In this document: one piece after another, positions 33,598 to 45,493 of the stretch | Numbering within the stretch: position 1 is the first letter of the stretch | How the letters are laid out: every line of letters starts with the position of its first letter | NCBI GenBank assembly: GCA_013400115.1 | Contig: VXBP01010286.1 | Location: 430,159-494,158 of the forward strand | Length of the DNA stretch: 64,000 nucleotides | Direction of reading: 5' to 3' | Source of the DNA: Rhinopomastus cyanomelas | Lineage: Eukaryota; Chordata; Aves; Bucerotiformes; Rhinopomastidae | Program-made: the position numbers and the translations under genes | Notes under the pieces: generated by a model | What the model saw: only the letters and a program-made list of their open reading frames with translations | What the model was told of the DNA's origin: nothing | Databases searched by the model: none

Positions 33598-33828
33598 TGA
33601 TGAAGGGAGTGGAGCATCTCTCTGACGAGGAAAGGCTGAGGGAGATGGGTCTCTTCAGCTTGGAGAAGAGGAGACTGAGGGGTGACCGCTTTAATCTTGA
33701 TAAATATGTGAAGGGTGGGTGTCAGGAAGAGGGAGCCAGGCTCTGCTCAGTGTCATCTAATGATAGGACATGGGGCAACTGGAACAGAGGAGGTTCCACA
33801 TCAATATGAGAAGGAACTTCTTCACTTC
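33598..33828 (+). mobile_element. CR1 LINE internal fragment
   Basis: GTGATGAAGGGAGTGGAGCA through AGAAGGAACTTCTTCA. No 3' tail. It starts about 150 bp upstream, in gene orientation, of the first visible DHRSX exon. Confidence 0.94.
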
Positions 33829-34307
33829 TTTCCCCTCCTTTCCTTTCTCTTTTTAAATAGTTTCTTCACAGCACAAATACAAGCAATGCTGCTGCCAGGA
33901 GGTAAGGAAGAGCATCAAATGGAGGGCATCTGTCCCACACTTGGTTTTTTCTACCATTTAGGGTGAGGGGCTGCAACTCTTATATGCAGAGATAATCAAG
34001 ATATGGCAGATGTAAATCACATGGGGAGAGGAGAAGCCACGTCAGGCATCACATTCCAGCAAGATAAATAACAAAAGACTATGACAGCTGATATTAAAAT
34101 CCTTTACAGGAAAAGTTCCTTCAGTCCCTCTCAGTTTTACCAAATAAGGCTTTAATAATCCTTATGGATTTTGAACCTATTAGACCTCTAAAATTCTCTG
34201 GTGAATTTATACACTCCCTGGCCTTGTCCATTTAAAAAAAAAACTTAACAAACTATTAGATTCCAGTTCCATATTTCAAACTAGTTCAACTACACTGACC
34301 CATCAAT

Positions 34308-34770
34308 GGAATCATCACTGAGTTTGGAAAAGACCTTCAAGATCAAGTCCAACCTGCAACCTCCAGCAACTAACCCATCTCTGCAAACACCCTGTCTGCC
34401 CGTTGGCTGAACCCCTCCAGGGATAGTGCCTCCAGCTCCTCCCTGACAGGCTGTTCCAAGGCCTCCACGCTTTCTGAGAAGCTTTTCTGATCCTCTCTGG
34501 CACAACCTGTCTCCATTTCCTCTGGTCCTATTGCTAGTCCTATTGAAGAAGAGGCCAAACCCCACCTCACACCAACCTCCCTTCAGGCAGCTGTAGAGAG
34601 CAGGGAGATCTCACCTCAGCCTCCTCTTCTCTAGGAGCAGCCCAGCTGCCCTTCTCTGCCCCCTCTCCAGCACCTCCATGTCCTTCCTGTACTGCAGTGC
34701 CCAAACTCGAGGTGCAGCCTCACCAGGGGCAGGATCACCTCCTTAATGGGGCTGAGCAGTCATCCTGCTG
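34308..34770 (-). mobile_element. CR1 LINE, diverged subfamily
   Basis: GAATCATCACTGAGTTTGGA head, TTCAGGCAGCTGTAGAGAGC, CCCTCTCCAGCACCTCCATG and GGTGCAGCCTCACCAGGGGC. An older type than the J-like copies. Confidence 0.87.
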
Positions 34771-36017
34771 CCAGCACAGTCACTCTCTGGAGCTCCTGAC
34801 GGACCTTCAGGAGGTCTGCAACTGTGTTTAATTTCACTGATGTCCTACATCTGGAGATGGTAGGGAAATGCAGAAGTAATTAACTCCTCTAAAAGAAACG
34901 AGTTGTTCAGGTCACTCCTCCTGGGGTCTGGCACCTCTACAAAACCACAGGAATGGCACTGCAATTGCTCAGATACACAAAACCTGACTGGATTAACTTA
35001 CTGGCGACCAGTGCAACAACAAAGGGAGTAAAGACCTAGGAAAAGCTTCTCGCTGGCTGACTGCGCTGCTGCTCCACTTCTGCAGGTGGCTCACCAGGGA
35101 GAAAGATGGGGGAAAGCACGATCAGTTTCTTAGAAGGCAGCCACTCACGCTGCCAACGGAGGAGTCCTTTTTAATGCAGAACCCTCATGTTGGCACAGAA
35201 AACACTGGACTGCCAGCAGCTGCAGTATCTTGTGGCACAGTGCACGGCCCAGCCACTTCTTCATCACCTTGATGGACTGTGGAGGCAGTACTGACTCTCA
35301 GGGATGTTGTTATATGTGCAAGAAAAGCAGGCAGGCTCCTGAGAGCATCCACTAAGCTGAATTTTAATCTGCCTGCTTATCTGCCCTGTAAATTATCCTT
35401 TTCCACATCACCAACAGCGATGAGCTGGTCAGATAACCCGCGTGCCAAAGCAAGTGATGTTCAGCTTGACCAGTGCAGGCTCATGCTTCCTGGGAACAAA
35501 CTTCTTGGCCCATCTGTCTGTTCTCCCCTCCCTCCATTTGTAGCTTTGCAGAGCAAATGCTGCCCTCGTTGTGACTCTCACAGAGCCCAGACTAGTGGCA
35601 CGTTAGGCCAAGGCTGTCATTACTAAGCTTATTTAGCTGCTTACTCCGGTAGCGCGTCGTCATACTCAGTACTCGTCATCCAAAGATCAGAACATCCTTT
35701 GGAAAGGGAAACAAGGAGACAAATCAACCCCATCACTTTGCTTCTGGCTCACAGGGTAGAAACATTAATGGCCAGAGTGTTTGTCCATGATTATTTGTGC
35801 ATCGTGGCTCTGTGCTGGGAAGGTTATCTCACTGGTCCATGCACGGTGCCGACCGTGGTGCCCTGTGCTCAAGGAGAGCCACAACACAGCTCCACGTCGT
35901 GTGAAGGCTCAGTAGCAGTCATTTTGGCTTTGTCTTCCAGTTATTCAAGGACCTACTAATTTGCAGTCCTGCTTTGGAGTTTAATAAAACAGCAGGTTTG
36001 CAAAACTAATTGATCCT

Positions 36018-36100
36018 TTGGGGGGTTGTGGAGTGTCCTTCTCTGGAGACATTTAAAACCCGCCTGGACCTGTTCCTGTGTGACTTGGTCTAGGTGTTTC
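36018..36100 (+). mobile_element. CR1 LINE fragment without tail
   Basis: TTTGGGGGGTTGTGGAGTGT through TGTGTGACTTGGTCTAGGTG. Confidence 0.92.
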
Positions 36101-36705
36101 ACTTATATCTAAACAATCTTCTGAATCAATGCAGGTTATTCCATAATTGTCTAAAATATTCAGCATTGACAAGACTTGACCATTATTTTATTCTAATGTG
36201 TTGACTGAGCTGTCAGACATTTATTAGCCCATAAAATGTAAAAGGAACATGACTTCCCAAAAGACAGCTGGAGTTCCTCGTGCCATTGCCCACATGTGAA
36301 CAGATACGGACATGATGGTGCACACAGTGCACAGGTCAAAGCAGTGAGTGTATTTAAAGACATACAGTGTGGGCACAGCCACTGAAAGACATACTCCTCA
36401 CTTTAGGTAGCCTCGTGTGTCTGCAGCCCTCCAGAAGCCAAGCAAGAGCACCTAAACGCAGCTGCTCCTTCTCTGAGTCACTCGTTCTAGTGCCACCAAC
36501 GCTGGAGACAAAACAAAGAGATTAGGCTCCAGTGCAAATATTGGAGATTCAAGCCTCTTTTTTTTTTGCTTCCTGAGGATGGTTTGATCCCTTTCTGCTC
36601 AAAAAGCTATTGCAGTAAAACCACTTGTCTACAGTATCACCTGAAACTCAACCCAGTACTCTCAGGTTCCAAATGGAATGTCAAGTGCCTGCAAGAAGCT
36701 AAAAG

Positions 36706-37212
36706 TGAATCACAGAACGTTAGGGATTGGAAGGGACCTCCAAAGATCATCTAGTCCAATCCCCCTGCCACAGCAGCATCACCTAGATACAGTCACATTG
36801 GTACATGGCCAGGTGGGTTTTAAATGTCTCCAGAGAAGGAGATTCCACAACCTCCCTAAGCAGCCCCTTCCAGTGCTCTGTCACCCACCCTTCACGTGTT
36901 TGTCAACAATAAGGAGGTCACCCCTCAGTCTCCTTTTCTCCAGGCTAAAGCTCCCTCAGACATTCCTCATCAGGGAGATGCTCCACTACCTTCATCATCT
37001 TTGTGGCTCTGTGCTGGACTCTCTCCAGAAGTCCTGTGTCCTTCTTGAACTGAGAGGCCCAGAACTGGACAGAGGATTCCAGATGTGGTCTCAGCAGGGC
37101 AGACTAGAGGGGGAGGAGAACCTCCCTATCTTCTAACCAACCCCCATCTGATCCATCCCAGGATGCTGTTTGCCTTGACCACAAGGGCACATTGGTGGCT
37201 CATGGTCATCCT
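36706..37212 (-). mobile_element. CR1 LINE, J-like
   Basis: TGAATCACAGAACGTTAGGG through the ORF2 C-terminus (with deletions near 36880 and 36950) to the region GGATGCTGTTTGCCTTGACC and TTGGTGGCTCATGG. Confidence 0.95.
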
Positions 37213-37770
37213 GTTCCATCACTACCAGCAGTAGTGATGCCAAAGTATCAGCTCATCACAGGAGAACCTCCTCAACAGCTTCACAAATCATCTTGCCAGA
37301 GCACGGGGCCACAGCAGCGGTACAAGAGGTAGTCCACGTAAAGCAAGGGCTGTTTAACTCAGCTACAGTTTTATCCCACTTCCCACAGGTGCAGCATCCT
37401 CTGGTTTTTCCAAACACACAAGCAGAGCTTTGCTGTGCAACCAGTGACATTTTCTGTTCAGCAGGGAGAGGGCCTGAAAAGAAATACACTGCCATCAAGT
37501 CGTCAGAAGAATAACCTTAGGAGGTGGTGGCACCACGACGAGAGCAGTGGGATCCAGAGACAGCTCTCAGAGTGGGAAAGGTTATCTCAGCTTCCCACAG
37601 GTAAAACTTCCTCCAGATGATTAACTGGAGAGGCTCTTTTAGAAGAGCAAATGAACTGCTGGATACACACATCATGTTATCATATCCTTGCTGGGAATTC
37701 AATGCTCAGGCACTGACCATCCAGGTTTCTGACAGCAAAGTCCTCGGATATCCCCCCTGGGGTCATCCCC

Positions 37771-37809
37771 ATCTTTGGAGGTCCCTTCCAGTCTCTGATG
37801 TTCTGTGAT
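37771..37809 (+). mobile_element. CR1 LINE tail
   Basis: TCTTTGGAGGTCCCTTCCAG through GATGTTCTGTGATGCTC. Confidence 0.88.
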
Positions 37810-37885
37810 GCTCAGGTGATGAACAGTATGATCCTTCAGGCACGAGAGAAACTGCGTGATATCCTTACCACTGTTCCGCTCACTG

Positions 37886-37957
37886 CAGGGAGAGCTGGAC
37901 CAGAGGACCTTTAAAGGTCCCTTCTACCCCAACTGTTCTAAGAGTCTGCGATTCTTT
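37886..37957 (+). mobile_element. CR1 LINE tail, diverged subfamily
   Basis: CAGGGAGAGCTGGACCAGAG, ACCTTTAAAGGTCCCTTCTA and CTGCGATTCTTTG. Confidence 0.8.
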
Positions 37958-38353
37958 GTACTCCGGGATCAGTTTCGTTCTTGCCCTGGTGAACACATTT
38001 TTATATGACACGTCATTGCTGCAGTTTGTGAATTTCTTTGTCGTCCTGGGTGACATTTACTTCTTGCAGCGGCTTTGCTCTGCTCCGGGACACATCTCGT
38101 TTAAAAACCTCGGCATTCACGGCAAACACATAACACACGCGTTTGAGGGTCCTCACGTTGACACTTGCTACCAGGAATGAAACTCAAAGGAAAGGCATTT
38201 TGGAAGTAAGTCAGAGCCAAGCTACCACAGATGAAAAAAGTCAACAAGGCTTTTTCCAAGATGACGACGTGTTTCAGAGGAGGTGAGGAGCATGAGTTCT
38301 CCTAGACCGATGCCGAGTCCTTGGCTGGTTTGAACTTGTATAGATGTGTAGGT

Positions 38354-38531
38354 GCATCACAGGACATCAGGGATTGGAAGGGACCTCCAAAGATCATCCA
38401 GCCCAATCCCCCCGCCACAGCAGGATCCCCTAGATCCAGTTGCACAAGAACACATCCAGGTGGCTTTAAACATCTCCAGAGAAGGAGACTCCATGACAGC
38501 CCTGGGCAGCCCCTTCCAGTGCTCTGGCACA
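38354..38531 (-). mobile_element. CR1 LINE, J-like
   Basis: ATCACAGGACATCAGGGATT through CCCCTTCCAGTGCTCTGGCAC. Confidence 0.94.
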
Positions 38532-39293
38532 TGGAGCTGCCTGTCATTTCTTTCCTGTTTCTCAGCTCTGGACTTGCACATTTCCAATGCATCTCGAGTT
38601 CTGTAGCTTAAAAGTTTAGGTATTGAACCACTTGTATAATTTGATGATCAGAGGCACTCCTGTGCATATGAAAGCGTACTGGTGAGGACAAGAAAAGGGC
38701 CCACAGATCCTTTGCTGGCAGCCTCCTGCTTCAGAATATTCCATTAGATATTTACCCAGACTGAAGCAGGCATCAGCACTCCCTTGAGTGGCTCCCCTCT
38801 TGACTCGCAGCGATTTCTTTCTATACCAACAGCTAACTGTTCACAAGCAAATGCAATTTATTTATTCAAAACACTTTCTCCAAGCAAGCCAAATCCTACT
38901 AAATTCAATTTAGTTTCAAATGAGCTACCTTGCTCATTCCTTTACAACCCCAGATCTGGCTTCCCTCGGCCTCCCTAACTTATTTATTTTTTAATCTGAA
39001 AGCCTACTTTGTTCACGTTATGAAATCAAACAAGAAGCCCTCGCATTTCCAATGGATTCAGTCTGGAGAGAGAATAAGCAATGAAAAAGAGGAAGCTGGG
39101 CAAGCTGGGCATTTGTTAAACATGGCATAAGTGAGGACACTCCTGGAGCCACAAGATCTGTGGAGCTGACTTCTTGCTTTGATGGCTACAGTGATAGAGC
39201 TCCCAAGTCAATTAGCCTGCTTGAGGACTGAAACAGTTCAGCGCTGATGGTACTAAGGTTCCCAAAGGGTTAGGGCACTGGGGTGTCATTGGT

Positions 39294-39852
39294 GCAGGTC
39301 TGGCTTCTCCTCTGCTCTGCCCTGGTGACACCACATCTGGAGTATTGTGTCCAGTTCTGGGCCCCTCAGTTCTAGAAGGACATGGAGTTGCTGGAGAGAG
39401 TCCAGCACAGAGCCACAGGGATGATGGAGGGAGGGGAGCAGCTCCCTGCTGAGGAGAGGCTGAGGGAGCTGGGGCTCTTTAGCTTGGAGGAAAAGAGACT
39501 GAGGGGTGACCTCATTCATGATTATAAATGTGTGAAGGGTGGGTGTCAGGAGGATGGAGCCAGGCTCTGCTCAGTGGCATCTACTGGTAGGACAAGGGGC
39601 AATGGGTGTGAGCTGGAACATAGGAGGTTCCACATCAATATCAGAAGGAACTTCTTCATGATGAGGGTGACAGAGCCCTTGAAGGGGCTGCCCAGGGAGG
39701 TTGTGGAATCTCCTTCTCTAGAGACGTTTAAAACCCACCTGGATGTGTTCCTGTGCAACTTGATCTAGGTGGTCCTGCTGTGGCAGGGAGATTGGACTAG
39801 ATGATCTTTGGAGGTCCCTTCCAATCCCTAATGTTCTGTGAATCTGTGACTT
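39294..39852 (+). mobile_element. CR1 LINE, J-like, with intact ORF2 C-terminus
   Basis: From GGTCTGGCTTCTCCTCTGCT to CTGTGAATCTGTGACTT. The ORF2 C-terminal frame 39382-39768 is open for 128 codons to its natural stop (LERVQHRATGMMEGG, then DEHLP-equivalent LPAEERLRELGLFSLEEKRL, and FKTHLDVFLCNLI at the end). One of the best preserved copies here. Confidence 0.97.
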
Positions 39853-39962
39853 GCACACTTTCAGGTTCTTTAGAGGGTCTCAAACTTGCTCCAGATTTAC
39901 TGTGTGGCTGTTCCTTCTCCCAGTCCTTGCTTTTGCCTTCTGCCACCTGGGTGGTGTGGCTC

Positions 39963-40215
39963 AAGCCCTTTCCACTTGAAGGCTGAAGCAAAGAATTCAT
40001 TGAGTACCTGAGCCTTCATGTCCCTCATGAACACATCACTGGTTTCCTTCTGGAGAGGGTTCACATTCTCTCTAGCCTTCTGCCCTTGACTTGGATTTGG
40101 AGGAGGTGGTCCTTGAATATTGACCTGCTTTCTTGGCTCCTGCTCCCCTCCAGGGCATCGTGCCATGGTGCTCTACTAAGAAGACACCTGAAGAGGTCAA
40201 AGTCTGCTCTCCACT
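39963..40215 (-). mobile_element. CR1 LINE ORF2 body fragment (pre-RT/RT start)
   Basis: The minus-strand translation gives ADFDLFRCLLSRAPW, then QESRSIFKDHLLQIQ, then in a shifted frame ENVNPLQKE and QVLNEFFASAF. These are segments of CR1 ORF2 between the endonuclease and RT domains. The expected stretch between HLLQIQ and ENVNP is deleted, along with a frame shift. It is the only clear non-3' CR1 piece in the window. Confidence 0.85.
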
Positions 40216-41121
40216 TGGGTTATGGCAAGGGAATGTAAGTAGTCTTGGGTGGGAATGCCACCCTTCTTTCCCTCTCCTCCAGGAACACAGATGCATAGGC
40301 TTAACTTTTTCCTTTCATCCAGATCTGATATGAGGTTGTTTCTCTTTCATGCTTAAGCAAGCTCAGGTCTGCAGAGGGCTTCTAAGATATGATTCATCTG
40401 ACCTGTTTCACAAATCTAGTTTAAGATAAGATGAATCATGCCCTACAACTGCTCGTTCCTCCCCACAGACTGCAAAGGCAGCTCGGGGACGCTGACTCAG
40501 ACTTAAACCCCTGCATTATAAACTTCCAGAATTAGGTGATTTGAATTCCAGGGGTCAGTTACAGCTGATAATGAACAGAGAGGAGGAGAACAGTCCGACA
40601 GCAGTGCGTGCGTGCAGATGACTCAGTGTTATTCACCATCCCCAAGATTAGGGAAAGAACCAAGGCGGGGGGAGTGAGGGCTTGGAGGAGGACCGTGCCG
40701 AAGGCCGGCAGGCAGCTGGGTAGCCCGCGCACGAGAAAGCCATCCTGGAAAAAGATAAGGAGTCTTGCAGGGGGTGTTTGAACTCTGAACACCGCTGAAT
40801 GAACTGCGACTCTCAGCAGGAAGATGGTGATATTGTAGCTCACTGCATTCGGGTGAGCTGAGGGGAGCAGCAGTGGTTTGGTGTCACCCTGTGTGTTCAC
40901 GCACATGACTGAGCTTAAAATACAAACACTACAGCTGCGTGTCCCAGGTGAGGACTTGCAGTTTGGCTGCTGCTCTACAAATCCGCTCTCCCAGCTACTA
41001 ATCTGCCGCAGAGCCCTCACTAGCTAAGAGATACGAACGAGAAGGGCAGAAGAATGAAGTGCTAAGAACAGAAGGAGAGTCTCTTGGCTGCTGCTTCCAG
41101 GCTGCTCCGTACACTGGATTC

Positions 41122-41196
41122 CAGGTGATCCTGCTCTGGACTAGATGATCTTTTGAGGTCCCTTGCAATCCCTAATGTTCTGTGATTCTGTGATGA
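41122..41196 (+). mobile_element. CR1 LINE tail, shortened
   Basis: CCAGGTGATCCTGCTCTGGA joined to CTAGATGATCTTTTGAGGTC, to TGTTCTGTGATTCTGTGATG. Confidence 0.92.
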
Positions 41197-41787
41197 GGAG
41201 GGAGGAAGACAATGGCTTCTTACTAGCTTGCTGATAGCCCAGTATAAGTCAAATACACATTCACTGGACTTCTTTCCAATCTCTTGGCTAAGAAAAATAC
41301 AGTCAGAAAGACAAACCTCTCTTAAATATTGCATCCTCTGCAGGGAATTAATAATGCACAGAATTATTCTTCCACAGTTTCTGGTGTGTTATTGGCACTT
41401 GGCTAATGAAGAGGCTAGGAATTCTCTCACCACAGACTGCCATTTCTGAGATGGTGATAGCTGCCATCCTGAGACTACGAGGAACGGGAGCAGGGAACTG
41501 CCTCTGGCAGGAAACTGGATCTGAGGACTTAGGAAGGTTTTAGGTTTCTGTTTAATGCCAAACTAGCATTTCTGGGGAAGATAACCGCCTTCACGCCGGC
41601 AAATAAATCAGCTACTAACTTGTACCCAATGAAGGCTCATACTCCAGCAGACTGCTTTTAGCAGCACGCCTGGATGTGGCTGCTACCTTCGGGACACATT
41701 CTGAACTGCTGCAAAGCCCAGATTAGCTCTGCTGCAGATCAGGAGGATGCGATGCGAAATCCTGGCGCAGCACGCTGCAGTGTGTGG

Positions 41788-41848
41788 AACCACAGAATCG
41801 CTTTGGTTGGAAGAGACCTGTCAGATCATCACCTCCAACCTTATAAAA
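41788..41848 (-). mobile_element. CR1 LINE 3' end, diverged subfamily
   Basis: GAACCACAGAATCGCTTTGG, TTGGAAGAGACCTGTCAGAT and ATCACCTCCAACC. Confidence 0.82.
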
Positions 41849-42003
41849 ACCACGCTGCTTGTTTTAGCAGATTCGCACCCACCAGAGTGTCTCCTTCAGT
41901 CTAGGTTCAGGGCTCAGCTCAAATTGCACTTGCAGAGGGCTGAATCCAGCCTCCAGCATCACAGTGGCCATTGTACAAGCCAGCTCAGCATCGTGTAGGG
42001 TAG

Positions 42004-42185
42004 TATCACAGTAATGATAAGGTTGGGAAAGACCTTAAAGATCATCCAGTCCAACCTACATCCACATAAACCAAGTAAATCTAACATCTAGATCATGCCA
42101 CTCAGCACCTCATCCAGCCTAACCTTGAACACCTCCAGGGACGGCGACTCAACTACCTCCGTGGGGAGCCCATTCCAAAGCCCTA
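42004..42185 (-). mobile_element. CR1 LINE, diverged subfamily
   Basis: ATCACAGTAATGATAAGGTT, AAGATCATCCAGTCCAACCT, and AACACCTCCAGGGACGGCGA to CATTCCAAAGCCCTAGG. Confidence 0.87.
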
Positions 42186-42989
42186 GGTCCCCTTCCCACC
42201 TCCTGTCTCTCATCTGGGAAGGGGTGAGCTGGCATGTGCCTGGTGGAAAGTGGGGAGCAGAGCTGCAGTGGGGCTAAGTGCAAGCACCCAGCCTCAGTGC
42301 CCCACACCAGCACAGGGTGCTGCCTCTGGCTGGCAGCCTGGCTGCTTTGTGTTGTGTTCTTTCCGACTGCTTGGATGGCAGCCATCAGCACTCTGTGATT
42401 TATCTCTATTTGGTTTTTTCCACTTTTGCAGACCCTTGGCTGTTGGCAATTCAATTTCTGGCAACTGCAGACCTTCCCTCCCCGCTATAAGTTATACCCC
42501 AAGGCAGACACACCACCATCTGCACTCTAACAGTGGTGGTAGCTAGTGGATGCAAAGAGGCAACTGTCCAGATGCCACTTGGGCTTTGAAACAGCTTTAA
42601 TATACAAAAGATGTCTGGACCAGAAATACCTTCTGAATGCAAACACAAGCCTCTCAGAAACATTAGGGTACTTTCCCAAAGGACCATCTCCACCCTCTAC
42701 TCAGCTTCTACTTACTGCTTATCCCAGAAGCTTTAGTGGATGCAGAAAACTGAGTCCTTTTTTTTTTTTGTCCAACCTCTACAATCATCAAAGGAGAAAC
42801 TAATGCTCATCCAGGCATCCTACATGCATAGTCACTTCACTTCCCGACCTTTCCATACCCTCTGCACCCAATGTCCATCATCTCCAGAAGTTTTCTCTCC
42901 GGAGTTTGTGCTTACAGCAAACCATCAGCTTCTGCTTTCCTGAGAAATATTCCCAGTTGCTGGCAGCAGTGCTCCACAGGCTGCAGGCA

Positions 42990-43068
42990 CCTTGAAAGGT
43001 CATCCAGTCCAATCCCTCCCGTCACAGCAGGATCCCCTAGATAAGTCGCACAGGAACATGGACAGGAT
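42990..43068 (-). mobile_element. CR1 LINE 3' end lacking its tail, beside the minisatellite
   Basis: CTTGAAAGGTCATCCAGTCC through AAGTCGCACAGGAACATGGA. The 45-bp minisatellite begins 17 bp later. Confidence 0.9.
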
Positions 43069-43084
43069 ATGCCTGATACATGCA

Positions 43085-43368
43085 GACACTTGGTCCGAGG
43101 ATGAGCACAGGGACAGCCCAACACCTACAGACACTTGGTCTGAGGATGAGCACAGGGACAGCCCAACACATACAGACACTTGGTCTGAGGATGAGCACAG
43201 GGACAGCCCAACACCTACAGACACTTGGTCTGAGGATGAGCACAGGGACAGCCCAACACATACAGACACTTGGTCCGAGGATGAGCACAGGGACAGCCCA
43301 ACACATACAGACACTTGGTCTGAGGATGAGCACAGGGACAGCCCAACACATACAGACACTTGGTCCGT
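43085..43368. repeat. 45-bp minisatellite, about 6.3 units
   Basis: Units beginning GACACTTGGTC start at 43085, 43130, 43175, 43220, 43265, 43310 and 43355 (the last partial). The 45-bp period is a multiple of three, so several frames on both strands stay open, for example a TDTWSEDEHRDSPTP repeat on the plus strand. Variant bases (CCGAGG/CTGAGG and ACCTACAG/ACATACAG) alternate in the first four units, suggesting amplification of a 90-bp dimer. It directly follows a truncated minus-strand CR1. I see no sign that it is translated. Confidence 0.97.
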
Positions 43369-43962
43369 GGCAACATATCAAATGTTGAGACTACCAGATT
43401 CACATGAAAGCATCAAACTGAAAAGTGTCCAGTTCAGAGTTTGCATCACATTACCCAATCCACCAAAAAAATCCGGTGGGAAGAACCAGTAAGGATTTTG
43501 TAAAAGCATGAAAAAGCCACCAGACCATGCCAAACACATTTCTGCAACCTATGAGCTATTTCCTGGCCACTTATCACATTTATTCCAGCTGTCTCTGCCT
43601 TTCATCCACTGACATGTAAGGAAGTACTCGGTGCTATTTGACTGCCTGAAAGCTTCTTGAACCCAAGGTTTCCAACACATGTCTGTGCAAAATTGCCAGA
43701 GAAGGGTAAAACACAGCAAAACAATTAGACACATTTGAAATTAATTCGTTCTCTACCGAAATGCAAAAATTGATCTGTGACAGCAAATTAAGAACTATTA
43801 AGAGTGAAAATACAATGGCAATTTTCTAAATTGATTTAATGGTTGATGTAAGCAAATTAAAGTAATTAAATTTGCAAAAAATTATTTACCACAAGTTCTT
43901 CAATCACTTTCTATTTACTCAGAGGAGTCTCAATCTTGTTTGAGCTATAGAAATCACTGCAA

Positions 43963-44004
43963 TAATCACAGAACATGAGGGATTGGAAGGCACCTCGAAA
44001 GAAT
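43963..44004 (-). mobile_element. CR1 LINE 3' end, short
   Basis: AATCACAGAACATGAGGGAT and TGGAAGGCACCTCGAAAGA. Confidence 0.9.
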
Positions 44005-44145
44005 AAGCAATAAAAGATGTTATCTAATTCTTATGGTTTTATCTGGGTTTGTGGAGCAGTGGAGAACTGATCTGATATCTTGCTGTGGAAGGTTATGCAC
44101 AAGCAAGCCACCTGCAGTTAAAGTGAGGAAGCATGGAGTGAGTGG

Positions 44146-44432
44146 ACTTGAGATGCTGGTGCTGGGCTCTTCTCACAGGGAATAAGGAACAGAACCAGAG
44201 GAAAGGGCTTCAAGCTTCAACAAGGGAGGGTTAGATTGGACATCACGAAGAAGTTCTTCACAGAGAGAGTGTTCAGACACTGGAATGGGCTGCCCAGGGT
44301 GGTGGCTGAGTCCCCATCCCTGGATGAGTTTAAAAGTTGCTTCCATGCAGTGTTAGGGGATCTGGTTTAGTGGTGACCTTGCAGAGTAGGACTTGATGAC
44401 CCCAGGGGTCATTTCCAATCTGAATGATTCTG
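44146..44432 (+). mobile_element. CR1 LINE, diverged subfamily
   Basis: GATGCTGGTGCTGGGCTCTT, GGGTTAGATTGGACATCACG, CATCCCTGGATGAGTTTAAA and CTGAATGATTCTGTG. Same type as 1620-1908 and 50636-50780. Confidence 0.88.
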
Positions 44433-44556
44433 TGCAAACCAGTCAAGTTCACTTACTCATGTTTTTGATAAAGCAGTTTACCTCAGAAATTCTAAGCAGC
44501 TACAGCAAGGGCTTATCTTTGTCACCTTCAGTCATCCTAATGACACCAAATCCATT

Positions 44557-44756
44557 GATCACAGAACATCAGGGATTGGAAGGCACCTCAAAAGATCATC
44601 CAGTCCAATCCCCCTGCCACAGCAGGATCACCTAGATCAAGTCCCACGGGAACATGTCCAGGAGACTCCACAACCCCCTGGGCAGCCCCTTCCAGTGCTC
44701 TGTCACCCTCATTGTGAAGAAGTTCCTTCGGATGGAACCTTCTACGTTCCAGCTTA
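44557..44756 (-). mobile_element. CR1 LINE, J-like
   Basis: GATCACAGAACATCAGGGAT through AGTTCCTTCGGATGGAACCT to CTACGTTCCAGCTTACGAG, with a deletion near 44660. Confidence 0.94.
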
Positions 44757-45208
44757 CGAGCTTTAAGTTTCTAGCAGAAGACTTATTTAATGTTATGGCT
44801 CAGGGAAGCCTTTTGCTACCAGACAGACAAAAAGCCATCTCATATTAGAAGCTTATTAGCACAGCATACATCTGTGGAATTTCACTGCATCACACGGAGC
44901 TTCATCTGAGATGATTAAAATGTAGTATGAAGACATTCAACTAAGCCATGCTGGAAAATATGCCATTACAATTCTTTTAAGTCTCATCACACTACCTCAG
45001 GAAAAAATCAACTATGACAGGCTCGAGAAGGTCCACCTTTAACAAATGCCCTTCATCCTCCCTACAGACAAGCCATCACTAAATATCACAGCTTTTTAAC
45101 ATGTTTTCCCTTCTTCATCGTGGGATCTTTCAGGGAATAAAGGAAGCAAAGTAGAAGGGAAGAAGAACAGGCATCGTTTTGAGGTAAAGTTTGCTGACCT
45201 CATGAAAT

Positions 45209-45493
45209 GGAATCACAGAATGTTATGGATCGGAAGGGAGCTGGAAAGATCATCTAGTCCAATCCCCCTGACACAGCAGCATCACCTAGATCAACTCACA
45301 CAGGAACACATCCCAGTGGGTTTTAAAGGTCTGCAGACGAGGAGACTCCACAACCCCCCTGGGCAGCCCCTTCCAAGGCTCTGTCAGCCTCACCATGAAG
45401 AAGTTCCTTCTCATATTGATGTGGAACCTCCTGTGTTCCAGCTGACACCCACTGCCCCTTGTCCTATCACTAGATGCCCCTGAGCAGAGCCTG
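45209..45493 (-). mobile_element. CR1 LINE, J-like
   Basis: GAATCACAGAATGTTATGGA through GATGCCCCTGAGCAGAGCCT. Shares the variant GTCTGCAGACGAGGAGACTC with the copy at 9378, so these two are probably closely related. Confidence 0.95.

Noticed and set aside
40559..41020. 153-codon minus-strand open frame
   Set aside because: No conserved motif, no plausible splice context and no family resemblance.
43085..43368. CRISPR-like array
   Set aside because: Units are directly adjacent with no variable spacers, in a vertebrate intron; it is a minisatellite.
42992..43492. 166-codon plus-strand frame through the minisatellite
   Set aside because: Openness follows from a 45-bp unit without stops. It begins inside a CR1 and has antisense open frames of similar length.
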